Below are positions 45,185 to 57,507 of a stretch of DNA of 64,000 bases, in pieces. The notes beneath the pieces were generated by a model. It saw only the letters and a list, made by a program, of their open reading frames with translations. It ran no database searches and was not told where the DNA came from. A program made the translations under genes and the position numbers. This DNA comes from Triangularia verruculosa (taxonomy: Eukaryota > Ascomycota > Sordariomycetes > Sordariales > Podosporaceae), in contig MU863885.1 in assembly GCA_033296885.1 (NCBI GenBank), positions 186,001 through 250,000 on the forward strand. The letters run 5' to 3'. How positions within the stretch are numbered: position 1 is the first letter of the stretch; each line of letters starts with the position of its first letter.

Positions 45185-46046
45185 CGAGGTAGGTGTTGGT
45201 GAAATGTGAAGACTCTTTTAAGTTTGACGGATCGCTCAGAAGGATGGGAGGTGGCAGGGAAATGGCTGGGGGCTTGACGGGGAAACGTGTTGAAGTACAT
45301 AAATGATGGTGTAGCAGAAGGGAGAAGAGTGACATGTGGCGGGCCACGTCCTGCACAAACGTTGGAAGGGGGACAATGGGGGCCCAAGTTGGGACGGGCC
45401 TGCCAAGGGCGCGGGTGATCGGCACTGCAAGCATAGGCACCAGTCCCGCTTTGGCCTTAGCTCAGCTCCCCAGAAAAACAAGCTCCAGGGCCCATTTACT
45501 TGACGTCATCCGGCCATTTATTCTGTTGCAGCGTCCGGAATCTCTGAACACGCCATCCTATTTGACCAAGAATATTTCACAAGAATCTCCAGCCGGGGGT
45601 AGTACCAGTAATGTCTGCCACGGGAAAACATGGTGCTCGAAGCTACCCGAAGTATCACAGGTTTACAGCGCGTTAGTGTAGTCATCTGAAAACGTGAAGC
45701 AGAAAGCAGAAATATCAATGGAACCTTAGGTTGGCAGGACAGCTGACAGCTGCAACGGGGAGGCAGCCAATAGTGATCAGACGGCATATACCAGTGCATG
45801 TCTACCATCTGAGGCTTTCTGCAAACAAAGTATCTAAAGTAAAGCTATTTAATGCATGTTTTTGAGCGGCGAGTATCAATGCCACCTGTTGCGTACAAGA
45901 TGATGCTAGCCATCTCGGCAGTTGAAGGGGCGCCAAGATTGCCAAGCAGGAACCAGAAAGCTTGACCGCACCGCTCTCAGCCTCTGGATTCTTGTTGTTG
46001 CCCGCCATGACTGACACCAAAACTCAAGCCGCCCTCTCTGTTTCTG
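45185..46046. other. Intergenic region upstream of CAX
   Basis: About 860 bp holding the CAX promoter and the distal flank of the broken F-box gene. Nothing else is recognised. Confidence 0.5.
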
Positions 46047-46886
46047 TCACAATATCATTCTTACAAGAGTGCTGAACAGGCAAGTGTCACAACGATCCCG
46101 CAATAACTCGGGAATCGGATAATCACATTGCCACTGCCTCGCGCTCGTCTCTGACAAGTCCTTACATACTAAAGGAGCGAGACTTCTACCGGCCGCATCA
46201 ATGAAGGCTCTCATTCTCTCCTCGCTCCCAAGTTGTGTGATGGTGCTTTTCCCCTTCATGAAAAGCTAATTGTTGATGATTTCGGCTCTCCACATTTGGA
46301 TTTCGTCGACGCCGTGAAGCTAATGCAAGCGCCCAGCCGTATTTAGTGTCTCAAGTTCGAAGACCTTCGGATCTGGCCCGTGTGTGTCGCCGCAGAAGTG
46401 ACGATTCATGACGAGCCGAGCTAAATGGTAGTCCCGCGTGTAAGTCTTTTGGGCGTGATAGTCGCCTGTGCTCGGAAATATGTAGTTGAGTGTTGAATAA
46501 TAATAGTTGTCCGCAGAGACGTGGTACTTTGCAGGACTTCTACACAGGCGATAAAAGCAAGGCTCTCTTCTGTGATATCCCCACCGATGAAGTCTCAAGC
46601 AGTCAAAGCACACATAGAGACTGGGGCAGTCCTTCTCAATCCATAGTAGCAGGGCGAGTCTTGCTTCGCCGGTTAGATGGCAGCGAGGCGACGTCGGTAG
46701 GTAGTGATAGTAGAAGTATCGGCAGGTCAAAGCGAAAGAGACGACAGACTCCGGAGGGAGATTTTGAAGAATCATGCAGATGAGCTCTGCGGGCAGTCTG
46801 AGTGCCCGTGCATGTCTGTGTTCGCAGTCTCCTCGGGTCTAACCACGATGGGAGAAGTCGCCGAAGAGAAGATATCAGGTCCATGA
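46047..46886 (-). pseudogene. F-box protein gene remnant with in-frame stops
   Basis: The minus strand encodes an F-box-like motif: LRLPAELICMILQNLPPESV followed by SFALTCRYFYYHYL. After it comes Cys-rich sequence typical of fungal F-box proteins (SLYVCFDCLRLHRW). The F-box frame has no ATG before LPAEL that I can find, so the first exon is missing or needs an unplaced intron. The frame stops at TAG (46322-46320). It then continues in the same register through a second TAG to similar-looking sequence ending at 46047 (CKDLSETSARQWQCDYPIPE). No good GT-AG pair removes the stops. I read it as a decaying gene. A functional 151-residue truncated F-box protein starting at 46775 is the alternative. 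Confidence 0.55.
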
Positions 46887-47366
46887 TGATGTCAAATTCG
46901 ATAGGTTGGTGAATTATTTGGGCAGCAGACTCGACTGCCTATTGAATTGTTAGGCGCTCTAATCTCCCTCAGGCTGAAACAGGAGCAAGATTTCGGTAGG
47001 TAGTGACAGCAAATCCGAGGACACATATAGCTCGGAGAACATAAATGATGGTAAAATACTAGGATGCAGTGGCTTTCTCGCATGATGATACTGTCGACGG
47101 GGCACCCTTTAGGTCAGAAAAACCAAGCATACGGCGTTAGCGGGAAGACGTGATAAGCTAATAGAAACAGAGACCATCACGTTAGTCTACGCTAACTTCA
47201 GTACAAATAGAGATCCAATGGTTAACCCCCAGCATATTTTTCATGTGCCTATCCGTAGGTGAGAAACTCATTTAGCATTTTATTATCATCCATCAGCTCA
47301 TCAATCATATCCCTTTTGTACACAGTCATCTTCCATCTCTCATTCCATCATGACAGAAACATTCTT
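46887..47366. other. Intergenic region between F-box remnant and PhoD-like gene
   Basis: About 480 bp, AT-leaning near 47250-47350, which should be the PhoD 3' UTR. No gene is seen. Confidence 0.5.
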
Positions 47367-50300
47367 TCAAACGGGTGTGGGCGGAGCCTCCCCAGAAACG
47401 GAATTCTTTCTCTTCCGCCCACTGAACAGTCTCTTCAACCCCCCGGGCTTCTTCTCAAACACCTGCTGGCTGCTGTTGCCCCCTTCAACCATGCCAGCTT
47501 GCTGTTGTTGATGGCCAGCAGCAACATCAGACTGACCTCTGCCGTGCACTTGCTCCAGCTCGTCCTCTGGCTCCTCGCCCTCATACTCGTACCACAGCTT
47601 GGGCACCACAAGGCGGTATGGCACCGTGCTGCCGCTGGGGTCCTTGGGCGCAATCTCCACGTTGAGCGTGACTTCCAAACCGCCCTCCAAATCGACCTCC
47701 AACACCTTGGCATGCTTCAGCTGCTTGGTAGACAGCCCAGTGGGGACACGGTGGAAAGGCTTCGGGACAAATCCCTTATCGTGCTGGGAGGTAGATGCAT
47801 AGGCAGAATTGGGATACATTCCTTGGCCGCCGGCTCCAGCGCTGCCCACAACAGTCGCTGACTTGCTTCGCCCGTGGTTGGAGGGATATTGTTGCTGGTA
47901 CTGCTGAGGCTGCGGCGCCTTCACTGTGAAGTGGCTCTCATCGCCGCGGGCGTATTCACTGTTGTGTGAATTTGTCGAGTGGCCAGACGGGTAGTCGCCC
48001 AGACCGCCGCGTAGACCGACACCACCGCTGGGATGAGCACCAACACGTTGACGCAGGGTCTCATCGTCGTAGATGGCATCCTCATCAGTGTCGCCACCCC
48101 AGTTTCCGTTGATACCGCCATCATCTCGCTGCTTCTTGGAGCTGCTAAGGCGGCGGAAAAGACCGTTAATTCGTCCCGACACAGACGAGCCAGACATTGT
48201 GCGTGTCAACTTGTTCGACCGGGCTGTTGCAGGCCTACCTATCTCATCCGCACTGGCAACGCCCCCGCGACTCGACATTCCGCGAAGGAAACTGTTCGAA
48301 ATAGGCGGGCGGGACCGATCTTTGACGCTGTCAGGGCCACGGAAAGAAGAAGCGCGGGCTTTCCCAGATAGCCTGCGGAGAAGACCAGGCCTTTCTGCGC
48401 CAGAAGGCGTGCCATAAGGCGTCAAGTCATAGAGTGACTGTGTAGGCGTGGGCTCAGGCGTGTGACCTGGCACATATGGTCGAATGGCACACCAGTTCCG
48501 GTGTGGGAGCAAGTGCTTGTTGTTGCGGGGCTTGCTGTCAACGCCATGCCCAAAGATGGGGATCATGTCCTCATCTGTTTCCTTGTCGAAGTGATGTACC
48601 TTATTCCGCTTGTTCAGGATATCGGCCATCAGATCGGGTGGTGGGGTGTTGACAATGGCCGACGAGATTACGTTGGGCATATACCTAAAGTCCCTGTGCT
48701 TCGCCAGGCCGAGTTTAGGGTTCGAGTAGAATTGCCCGATAGCTGCGAGGTGAACATCACCACTAAGGATTGTAATTCGGATGGACTTGTCGGCTGCCAG
48801 ATCTTGCAAGTCCTCGATCACGAACTTACGCTCCGCCTTGTGGCTCTTGGCAGTCCAGTGGTCGTCTAAATCGTCCAGGACCTCCACTCCGCCGTCGAAT
48901 CGGTTGAGTAAACCCTTGAACATGCCCATCTTGCTCAGCGCTTTGATGGGATCCATGACGCGGGAAGTCAATCTGTGAGATATCAGCACTCTGAAGTTGC
49001 TAATATTTGTTGGTGAACAACTTACATATTCTCAAGCCATACTAGTCGAGGGTAGGCGATTGGCACACCAAGTAGAACAAGAAGATGTTCGACCTTGCCC
49101 TTGTCAATTTCCTGGTAGCAGCGGTCCATGATCTTCTTCCAAGTGTCTTCGTGGAGAACATCCTGGCGAGTTCTCTCTGTCCGGGCATCGACAGCCAATA
49201 GGGCAACCTTTGAACCTAAAAACATGAACAAGCTGCGACTCAGCTCGTTAATATATGGGCCAGGCTTGACGCCCAGAGTCCAGCTGGGCTCATGCTTCTC
49301 TGTCTCGCTGGGGGTGCTCTGGTGTTGGAACAGCATGTAATACTTAAAAGCGACATTGCCAAGACCGGAAAACACTGGCGAGCTCATGAAATGATGGGGA
49401 TAAGAGCCAAAGCCATCAATGATGTCGTGATCGTCATACATATTGACCATTGGAATTTGCGAGTTGGCCATGCTGAACAGTCCTTGAGAAAACCACATGG
49501 CGTAGCGCTCCATGTAAAAGCGCTCGAGCTCGTGCTGCAGCTCAGACGAAAACGGTGCGTTGTGCTTCTGGAGAGGATTCTTGATCATCAGCCAGTTGCG
49601 GAAGAGCGTAGTGTCTTGCATGCACCTGTCATTGTAGATCTGGTCACCACCACCGATCATGACATGGAAAGGCTGACTTTGGTGGGTGTTGAGCACATCG
49701 CGCCACATGGGATCGGGTCCAGTAAATTCGTCAGGGTTGACACTCAAGCTGAAGCCGTTGCAGCTGTGAAACATGATGTTCATAGTCTGCCCCTTGGCAG
49801 GAACCCAGAAGCCAGTGGACGGGCCTCGATTGATTCGGTATGCGATGCGCTGCTGTCTGTCCCGGAGCTCAATCTCAATGTTGAATCTCCAAAAGGTGTA
49901 GCCGTGCTCAGCATGCAGCCTGAAGCCCCGTACATCCTTGTACTTGCCTGCCTTCTCACCATCAACCTCCGCCCGTTTCCGCCGGGCAGCAAATGAACCG
50001 GGGGGGTCGGCTGAACTCCCTTCTGGTGGGCTTCTAGTCTTCTCGAAAAGCCCATCATCGGTCTCATCTCTCGACACATCGCGCCCAGGCTCAAGATGGT
50101 CCACCGGCCTGACGTAGAGAGTCTCGCCCTTCCGACCCAGTTTGGGGTGTCCCGCAATAGGATCGACATACTCAGGTGCCAAAGGCTCATCGCCCGGGAC
50201 CTGCTTTGGTGGCAGTGGGAGCAGTTCGATAGGTTGGACAAAAAGCCTCAGCGTTGGCGCAATGTCATATGAGGAGTCCTTATCGGTCGTCACAATCATG

Positions 50301-52727
50301 ATCGAGCCCCTCCAGATTTCACGATCAACAATGGCGCCGCGGGTGGAGCGACTGGGCACGCGTTCATGCCGGATTCCACAATACCTCAAAAGTGGACCGC
50401 ACTTGAGATAGAGGGGGGGCTTGAACCTTGTGGGAGCTGTAGAGCAATGCCAGTCAGTAATAGGTTCTCAAAACGATGTTGAAAGCTAATGGAAGAAAGC
50501 AGGGGATCGTTGTACTGGTATAGGACACTGCTGCTTTTCGTGGGAATGCATCGCTACAAATCGAAAAGCAGTCGAGACTGTCTTGTGAACCATTCAAAGT
50601 CAAAGCAGCACCAAGATCCGCAGGGTTCGGACTCAAGGGCCGCAGTGCTTCCCATTGTTTCCCTCGCTTTCCCTTCTTAGTTTGTTGCAATTTCTTCGAC
50701 AGACCTCCGCCGACGTCAACTTCAGACAGTCGACTGAGGTCGCCACTTTGAACTGCGCTGATATTGGGGTAAAAGGCGGACGAGTTGGGGGTGTGCGTAC
50801 CGTTTGTATCATCATATTCGCCCTCAAACGCTTCAGCCTTCTTTGGCCGACTCGACAAGCTGCTTGCCCTCGTCCTCGACTTTGGCGATTCCCACCACGT
50901 CGGGTTGCCCTTGTCCACAACAGGCGGCACATCTTCCAGGTCGAGCAAAGCTCCAGTTAAAGCACCCACCGTCGCCTTTTGCCATTCATCTAAATATGGC
51001 GTAGGCTGGTAGAGACCATCACCCGGGGCATACTTGTCACGGCCGTGGTATACGAGACTGGACATGTGGTGGCCCTCCTCATCATCGCTGTCCGTGTCGC
51101 TTCGGTTCTCCCTTCGTGCTGAACGGTGAACAGCTTGCGCATCGGTCCCTGGAGCCGTAGCGACTGGGCCCGGTGGCGATACTGGATCCCGGAAGACAGC
51201 ACCCTCTTGCCGTGCGCCATTCGCTGCTGCGGTGTTGGATGGAACTCGGCCGAGAATTTGATCAGCTTTCCGCTGGCTGGGCGACTTTTGGAGTTTGGCA
51301 GGGCGCGGGGGGTAGATTTCGTCGTCCATCAGTTCGTTGTCGTCGGCAAAAGAGTCCCTCCGGCCATGCGAGGACGATCGGGATCGGACCGCCCCGGTAT
51401 TGGGGCGCGCAGGCTCTCCGGCATATCTGGGGGTAGCTGGCGTCGCGGGGCCTACATTGACTGCCTTTGGATTGGGGCTGTCATTTTCGGCAGGCTTGCG
51501 CGCCTCATCTGCTTCAGATTCAGACATGGATACCCTTCTGGGCCATGGATCGTTGGTCCGGTTTTTTTTGAGCTTGTTGCTGGCGGTTCGAGGGGGGGAA
51601 GTCACTGGCGAGGCCTCTTTGGATCCGGCTTCTTCAACGCTGTTAGGCAGCTTGATGTCACTCTTGGCTGCACGTTCACGGAAGCTCAGATTGCGCTGTG
51701 GGATTCCAGATGAGTGACCTGGCGGGGCTGTTTGCGAGTCGGGGCCCTGTGTCCTGGGCGATCTGTCGGTAGGAGTACTGAAGGTTTGTCCATCCTCGTG
51801 GGGGTTTTGAGATAGTGGCCCATTTGGTCCGGGAGCTCCATGTGCCTGGCTTGGTCTCGAAGGTGTTTTTGGGTTTCCTGGGGCATCTCCAGTTGTTAGA
51901 GATGTCCGTCGCGGCCGACCTACTGGCTGAGTGATGTTGTCGGCATCGTAACCCGCTCTGCCTCGGACAGCTCTCTCTGCAGCCTCGAGACGGGCGCGTT
52001 TGTCTTCTTTAGAAATACTGTCGAGGGTCAGTTCCAGCCTCTGAAGGGGTGAGCGGTCGTCTGCCAACATTCTGGATCGATCTTGCGTCGAGGTTCTCCT
52101 GGTACTTCTCTGGAGGGACTGCTCAGCAGCGGATGTCCTACGGGGATGGCCATTTGTCCGGTGTGATCGAGGTAATGCCGACTCGTCCAGCGTCTTCTGC
52201 GCTCGGTCTAGGACAGGGTGTTCCGGGCCGGCGGCCTTGTAATAATCGTCGACATCCATGTTCCTGGTTCCACTACTCGAGGGCGGATACCGATAACTTG
52301 CGGCAGTACGGGGTACGTCAGGGGCAGCGGGGAGTGGTGGGCCAGACGCTGCTGATGCCAATGCCGCGGCGTAATATTCTTCGTCCTGCTCTAGGCTGCG
52401 ACTCCTTCTCTTTCGTCTGTTCTCGACAAGCTCGGGCGGATATTGGTTGGCGCCGTATGGCAATGACGGAGGCCGTGGAGCAAGTCCTTGGCCCTGAAAG
52501 CTCGAGGCGGTGGGCGATGTAAAGGGGCTCAGGGTTGATTCGGTCGGCGCATCTGATTTTGTAGTCTGAACCGAAACGCGATTCGGTCTAACCTGTCCCT
52601 GGGTGCCAGCATCCAATGACTGGCGGTTATCGTGAGCTTGGGGCTGCTGGTCATCAAACAAGAGACGACCCGATGCCTGGCTCACCTGGGGAGGTGGGAG
52701 CTCGCCCCAATAAGGGTTAGATGCCAT
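47367..52727 (-). CDS. PhoD-like metallophosphatase with long disordered N-terminus
   Basis: Three exons on the minus strand, 52727-50558, 50436-49026 and 48972-47367, give 1,728 residues. The 121-nt intron (GTAGCG..CTACAG) joins an 800-codon open frame to the enzyme and restores SPTRFKPPLYLKCGPLLRYC; the second intron joins WLEN to ILTSRVMD. The start at 52727 (MASNPYWGELPPPQ) matches the usual beginning of these fungal proteins; the frame is open further upstream without similarity. Residues 1-720 are Pro/Ser/Arg-rich and disordered. The PhoD metal-binding motifs are GGDQIYND (about 984), YDDHD (about 1057) and SGDVH (about 1264). The C-terminal 350 residues are again low complexity, with Gln runs. 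The substrate is not known; the family includes alkaline phosphatase/phosphodiesterase PhoD. Confidence 0.88.
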
Positions 52728-54839
52728 GATGTGGCCGTTGGGTGCCAGTCCCAATGCGAAATGTGAGGCTGATTGTTGGCCGTCGATGTTATGGTGGCAG
52801 CGAGGCCGAACGGTGTCTTGGGTGGGGTGGGTAGGCTGACCGCTCCACGACGCACCTGCTTCGTTCACGAGAGCTGCAAGGGCCCAGAATAGCCAATGTT
52901 GTGCAGACACATGCGTCCTCGGGCTCTGGGGCTCGCAACCACCTCAGGTTGGGGGACATTCGCCAGTTATACCGGCTGCGAGCAAGATGGCGGGCTGAGC
53001 TGGGATGGCCTGGGGAAGCTTGGGACTCCGGTCGGGATGCTTGGGTGGAAAGATTTCAGACTTGGCACGTTGGGCTGGGGACTCGGAGAGGCTGTCCAGG
53101 GTTGTTCCTGCCGCCAGAAAGTCGTTTGCAGGGGTATCGGGTTGCTGTCAAAGCTGATGAGCCAGTGAGAGCCGTTCGCCGCCACCCACTGGGCCACATC
53201 ACAGCTCCAAGGAGACCCGCCGACAGGGGCTTTCAAAAATCGAAAGGCGGGAGAGACCGCAACTTGGACGTCGCTGGCTTGGCAGATTGATATGATCGAG
53301 AGCATGGTCTCTTCAAAATATGGTGGTTGGTGTTTGAGCATGTCGGGTTCCCATTTCCGTCTCCACTGCCCGGGTGCTTGATGGTTGGCGATGCCAGATT
53401 CATGATACGGACCTTACTTCGACCTACCAATGTTGGGTCGGGGCCGAAAGTGACTAGCATGCCAGGACAGGAATAACAGCTCCGATGGAAGCTTTGACTG
53501 CTTCGATGACCAGTTCGGATGACACCTTGTCTCGGGGCGGGTAGCCATTGTCTCTTCTGGACTGCTTCGGGATTTGGCAGAATCCACTGATGGCGATGCG
53601 CCTGCTTCAGTTGTTGATTCTTATCACTTGGTCTGCTACTGGCCAATGGTTACAGTGTCAAAGCCAACTGGGGCTGTGGAGAGACAACACCAACCTCCCC
53701 TATTCACAACAGAGCGGCTCCGGGGCTTCAACACCTCACCACACTTACATATACCGAGCAGGTACCCGCATTATTACTCTGCCGTTTTCCGTGTTTCCAT
53801 CCACATGCGTTCGTCTCACTCGAACCTGTTTGCTGTTCCATATCCACCCCAGGGAACCTGAACGGGAGGCCGAACGGTTTTCTCCACCTATGAGCTTCAC
53901 AGTGGGATACTAGCATATACACAGAGTGTCTGCACCTGGCTCTTCCTGATTATTGAGGGTGACATTCTCACGGACTATGAAGAAAAACAAATCTGGTTAT
54001 CTCCCAGATCGGGGATTTCGGATTATCTCCCATGCCGGGGTTCAAAGAGAAAGGGAGGGACAAAGGACAAAGAGTGTGTTCATCTGCTCCACCTAGTCGC
54101 ACAGCTTGAGCCTGCTGATGAAATTTGTCCACAGAGGCAAGAGACAAAGACACACTAAATTTGAGCACTGAAAACATTGATGGAAATAATCCCCTACGAC
54201 GTTTGTAGGGTATTCTATCGACAATCAAATTTCATCTAATTGTCCAGGTCAACTATCCAGTACCTACCTTTGGTCACCTTGACGGTTGGATGTGCTGCCG
54301 TCTTATTGGCCCGTCTTACACTGGCTGACCCACAATCTTCGCAGCCAGTTGCCAAGCCAGTGTGAAGGGCAGTGGCACGTCCACAAACTGCGACGTTGGC
54401 ATTACGAAGCTGTGCTGTGTGCGCCTGGAGTGGTTGATCGGGTGAGACGAAACAATCCTCAAGGCCACCTCTCCACTACGACAAAGGAGGAGTTAAGCCA
54501 GACACCAACAACCAGCACAGTATTCGAAGCACAGCGCGGTGGAAAGGCCTGCCAGCCACCGACGTCGGTGTTCCCACTCTTGAAACACGGTTGCTGGACA
54601 CATTCATTGCCACTTCTGGCCTGCGACTCAGACCGGCCTCGCAATCCCTTCGTTTCGAAATCAGTTCCAAAGCGCGACACCGCCAACGACGAACAATCGA
54701 TCGCTCTATATTTGCGGAGCGTGTTGGCAACAACTGTGTGTCCACATGTCGGTCGGCGCTTTTCGTTAATCTCGACATCTGCACCCTTCCAGGGTTCCAA
54801 CGAGGTGCCCCTGAGCCCTCAACATTCTAAACCGAGACC
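52728..54839. promoter_or_regulatory. Divergent intergenic region between PhoD-like gene and kexin
   Basis: About 2.1 kb between divergent starts, so it should contain both promoters. A 107-codon ORF at 53590-53913 begins with a signal-peptide-like hydrophobic N-terminus (MAMRLLQLLILITWSATGQW) but otherwise looks random; I do not annotate it as a gene. Other ORFs overlap on both strands. Confidence 0.5.
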
Positions 54840-57507
54840 ATGAAGATTCCATCTGCCGCGGCCCTGTTAGGCCTCGCCGTCTTTGCATCCGCTTCTCAAG
54901 TTCTCCCTAGGAACTACGACGCCAACGATTACTACGTCCTTCATTTGGATGCCCACACATCCCCTGACCAAGTAGCAAGGAGTTTGGGGCTGTCGCACGA
55001 GGGTCCTCTTGGAAATCTCAAGGGCCACCATGTGTTTGTCGCAAGAAAGACAGAGCACGATATAGTGAAGAGGGAGATCACAGAAAGGCGACGGAGGAAA
55101 CGGTCGATTGGTGGCTATGATGCGCTAGATGGTGTCCTCTTTTCTGAAAAGCAAAAGTTACGGAAACCATGGGAGAAGCGCATCATTCCTGCACGAAGGC
55201 CGGAGGCCCTCCCTCGCCCGAAACCGCAGGTCGGGGTAGACTCCGCCATCAAGACCCAGGCGGATATCGCGCAAACATTGCAGATCAAGGACCCTATTTT
55301 CAACGAGCAATGGCATCTTTTCAACACGGTTGAGGTTGGACACGATGTGAACGTAACGGGACTCTGGCTGGAGGGTATCACGGGGAAGAACGCCACAGTA
55401 GCCATCGTTGACGATGGTTTGGATATGTACAGCGACGACTTGAAGGACAACTACTACGCTACCGGGTCCTACGATTTCAACGACAAGACGGAGGAGCCAA
55501 AGCCGCGGCTGTCAGATGATAGGCACGGGACTCGTTGCGCGGGAGAGGTCGCCGCTGGTAGAAATCACGTATGTGGTGTTGGCGTCGCCTACGATGCCAG
55601 GATATCTGGACAGCGCATTCTGTCCAAGCTGATCTCAGACGCCGATGAAGCCGTTGCCATGAATTACGACTTTGACCACAACCAAATCTACTCTTGCTCG
55701 TGGGGCCCGCCGGATGACGGCAAGAGCATGGATGCCCCCGGTATCCTGATCAAGCGTGCCATGCTCAACGCTGTACAGAACGGGCGCCGGGGTCTAGGGT
55801 CTATTTATGTCTTCGCAAGTGGTAACGGCGCCATGTCGGAGGACAATTGCAACTTTGACGGATATACAAACAGCATCTACAGCATCACGGTCGGTGCCAT
55901 CGACCGCAAGGGGTTGCACCCTTACTACTCGGAGAAGTGCTCGGCGGGGCTCGTCGTCACATATTCGAGTGGTAGCGGCGATGCCATCCACACAACAGAT
56001 GTAGGCCAAAACGCCTGTTCCAACACGCATGGAGGAACGTCGGCGGCCGCACCTCTTGCAGCTGGTATCTTTGCTCTCGTCCTTTCGGTGCGTCCTGATC
56101 TCACATGGCGTGATATGCAGTACCTTGCCATGGACACGGCTCTTCCTCTCAACGAGAACGATGGGGACTGGCAGACCACTACCATCGGCAAGAGGTTCAG
56201 CCATACGTATGGCTATGGTAAGCTTGACAGTTATGCTATTGTTCATGCTGCCAAGAAGTGGAAGAACGTCAAGCCTCAGGCCTGGTTTTATTCTCCGTGG
56301 ATCCACGTCAACCAGCCTATCCCACAAGGCGACAAGGGAATTGCCGTTCCTTTTGAGGTAACCGAGGATATGCTCAAGGAAGCCAACCTCGAACGTCTCG
56401 AGCATGTCACTGTCACCATGAACCTCAAGCACGCTCGTCGCGGTGATGTGAGCGTGGACTTGATCAGCCCTAACAAGGTGGTCAGCCATCTCTCCACCAC
56501 CCGCAAGTACGACGAGTCTACCGAGGGTTATGACGACTGGACTTTTATGAGTGTTGCTCACTGGTAAGATACAAACCTTTTGCCACCAAGATCTGTCCGT
56601 TGACTAAATCGCAAATAGGGGTGAATCTGGTGTCGGCACATGGACCATCATCGTTAAGGACACCAACGTCAATGACTTTACCGGAAGCTTCACCGACTGG
56701 CACCTCAAGCTCTGGGGCGAGTCCCGTGACCCTTCCAAGGCCAAGGTCCTCCCCATGCCTACTGAAGAAGACGACAATGACCACGCCAGCCTCGGCACCA
56801 CGACCGTTGGCGCTGTAACTACGACTGTCGCCTCCACAGTTGGAGCCGGAAACCCAGACACGAACCCGACCGTCAAACCCTCCGAGGTCCCTAGCCGCCC
56901 CATCAAGCCCCAGCCATCTGGCTCTTCTGGTACAGGTTCTCAGGAGGCCGAACCAGAGACCACCACCCCGGCTAGCAACTGGCTTCCCTCGTTCCTTCCC
57001 ACCTTTGGAATGTCCAAAGCGACCCAGGTCTGGATCTACGGTTCACTAGTCCTCATCGTCCTGTTCTGCGCCAGTCTCGGAATCTACTTCTACCTTGCCC
57101 GCCGCAAGAGACTGAGAAACAACCCGAGAAACGAATACGAGTTTGAGCTCCTCGACGAGGAGGAGGCCGAGGGTCTGGCTGGCAACAACGAGAAGGGCGG
57201 CGCCGCCGGTGCGGGCGCGGGCGCTGGCAGAAAGGGCAGGACAAGAGGCGGGGAGCTGTACGACGCCTTCGCGGGCGGCAGTGATGACGAGGATTTTGGA
57301 GACGATGAGCGGGCTGGGTATAGAGACCAACCTTCTGGGGAAAGCTCGGGATCCGGACAGGGCAGCTCGAGGTCGGAGTCGGGGGAGAGGTTCAATGAGA
57401 AGGCCAGGAGGGATAGTGATGAAGAGGAGGAGCAACATGTCATCGGTAGCGAGGACGATGAGAGTGGCTCAGAGGAGAGCGAGGAGGAGAGGCCGTTGAG
57501 GAGGTAA
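54840..57507 (+). CDS. kex2: Kexin, furin-like proprotein convertase (KEX2/KexB)
   Basis: This trans-Golgi subtilisin-family protease cuts after Lys-Arg or Arg-Arg in secreted precursors. Exons 54840-56563 and 56619-57507 give 870 residues; the 55-nt intron splits a Trp codon (AHW|GESGVGTW). A signal peptide covers residues 1-19. The prodomain carries likely self-cleavage sites (RRRRKRS and WEKR). The catalytic triad is Asp in AIVDDGLD (about 187), His in DRHGTRC (about 227) and Ser in GGTSAAAP (about 400); the oxyanion Asn is in FASGNGA. The P domain covers about 450-600. A Ser/Thr/Pro-rich stalk leads to one membrane segment (about 710-733, LVLIVLFCASLGIYFYLA). The acidic tail holds YEFELLDEEE and GELYDAF, plausible Golgi-retrieval tyrosine signals. 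Confidence 0.96.

Noticed and set aside
52728..52910. Upstream in-frame extension of the PhoD-like protein with a hydrophobic start
   Set aside because: It looks like a weak signal peptide, but the family start MASNPYWGELPPP at 52727 is preferred.
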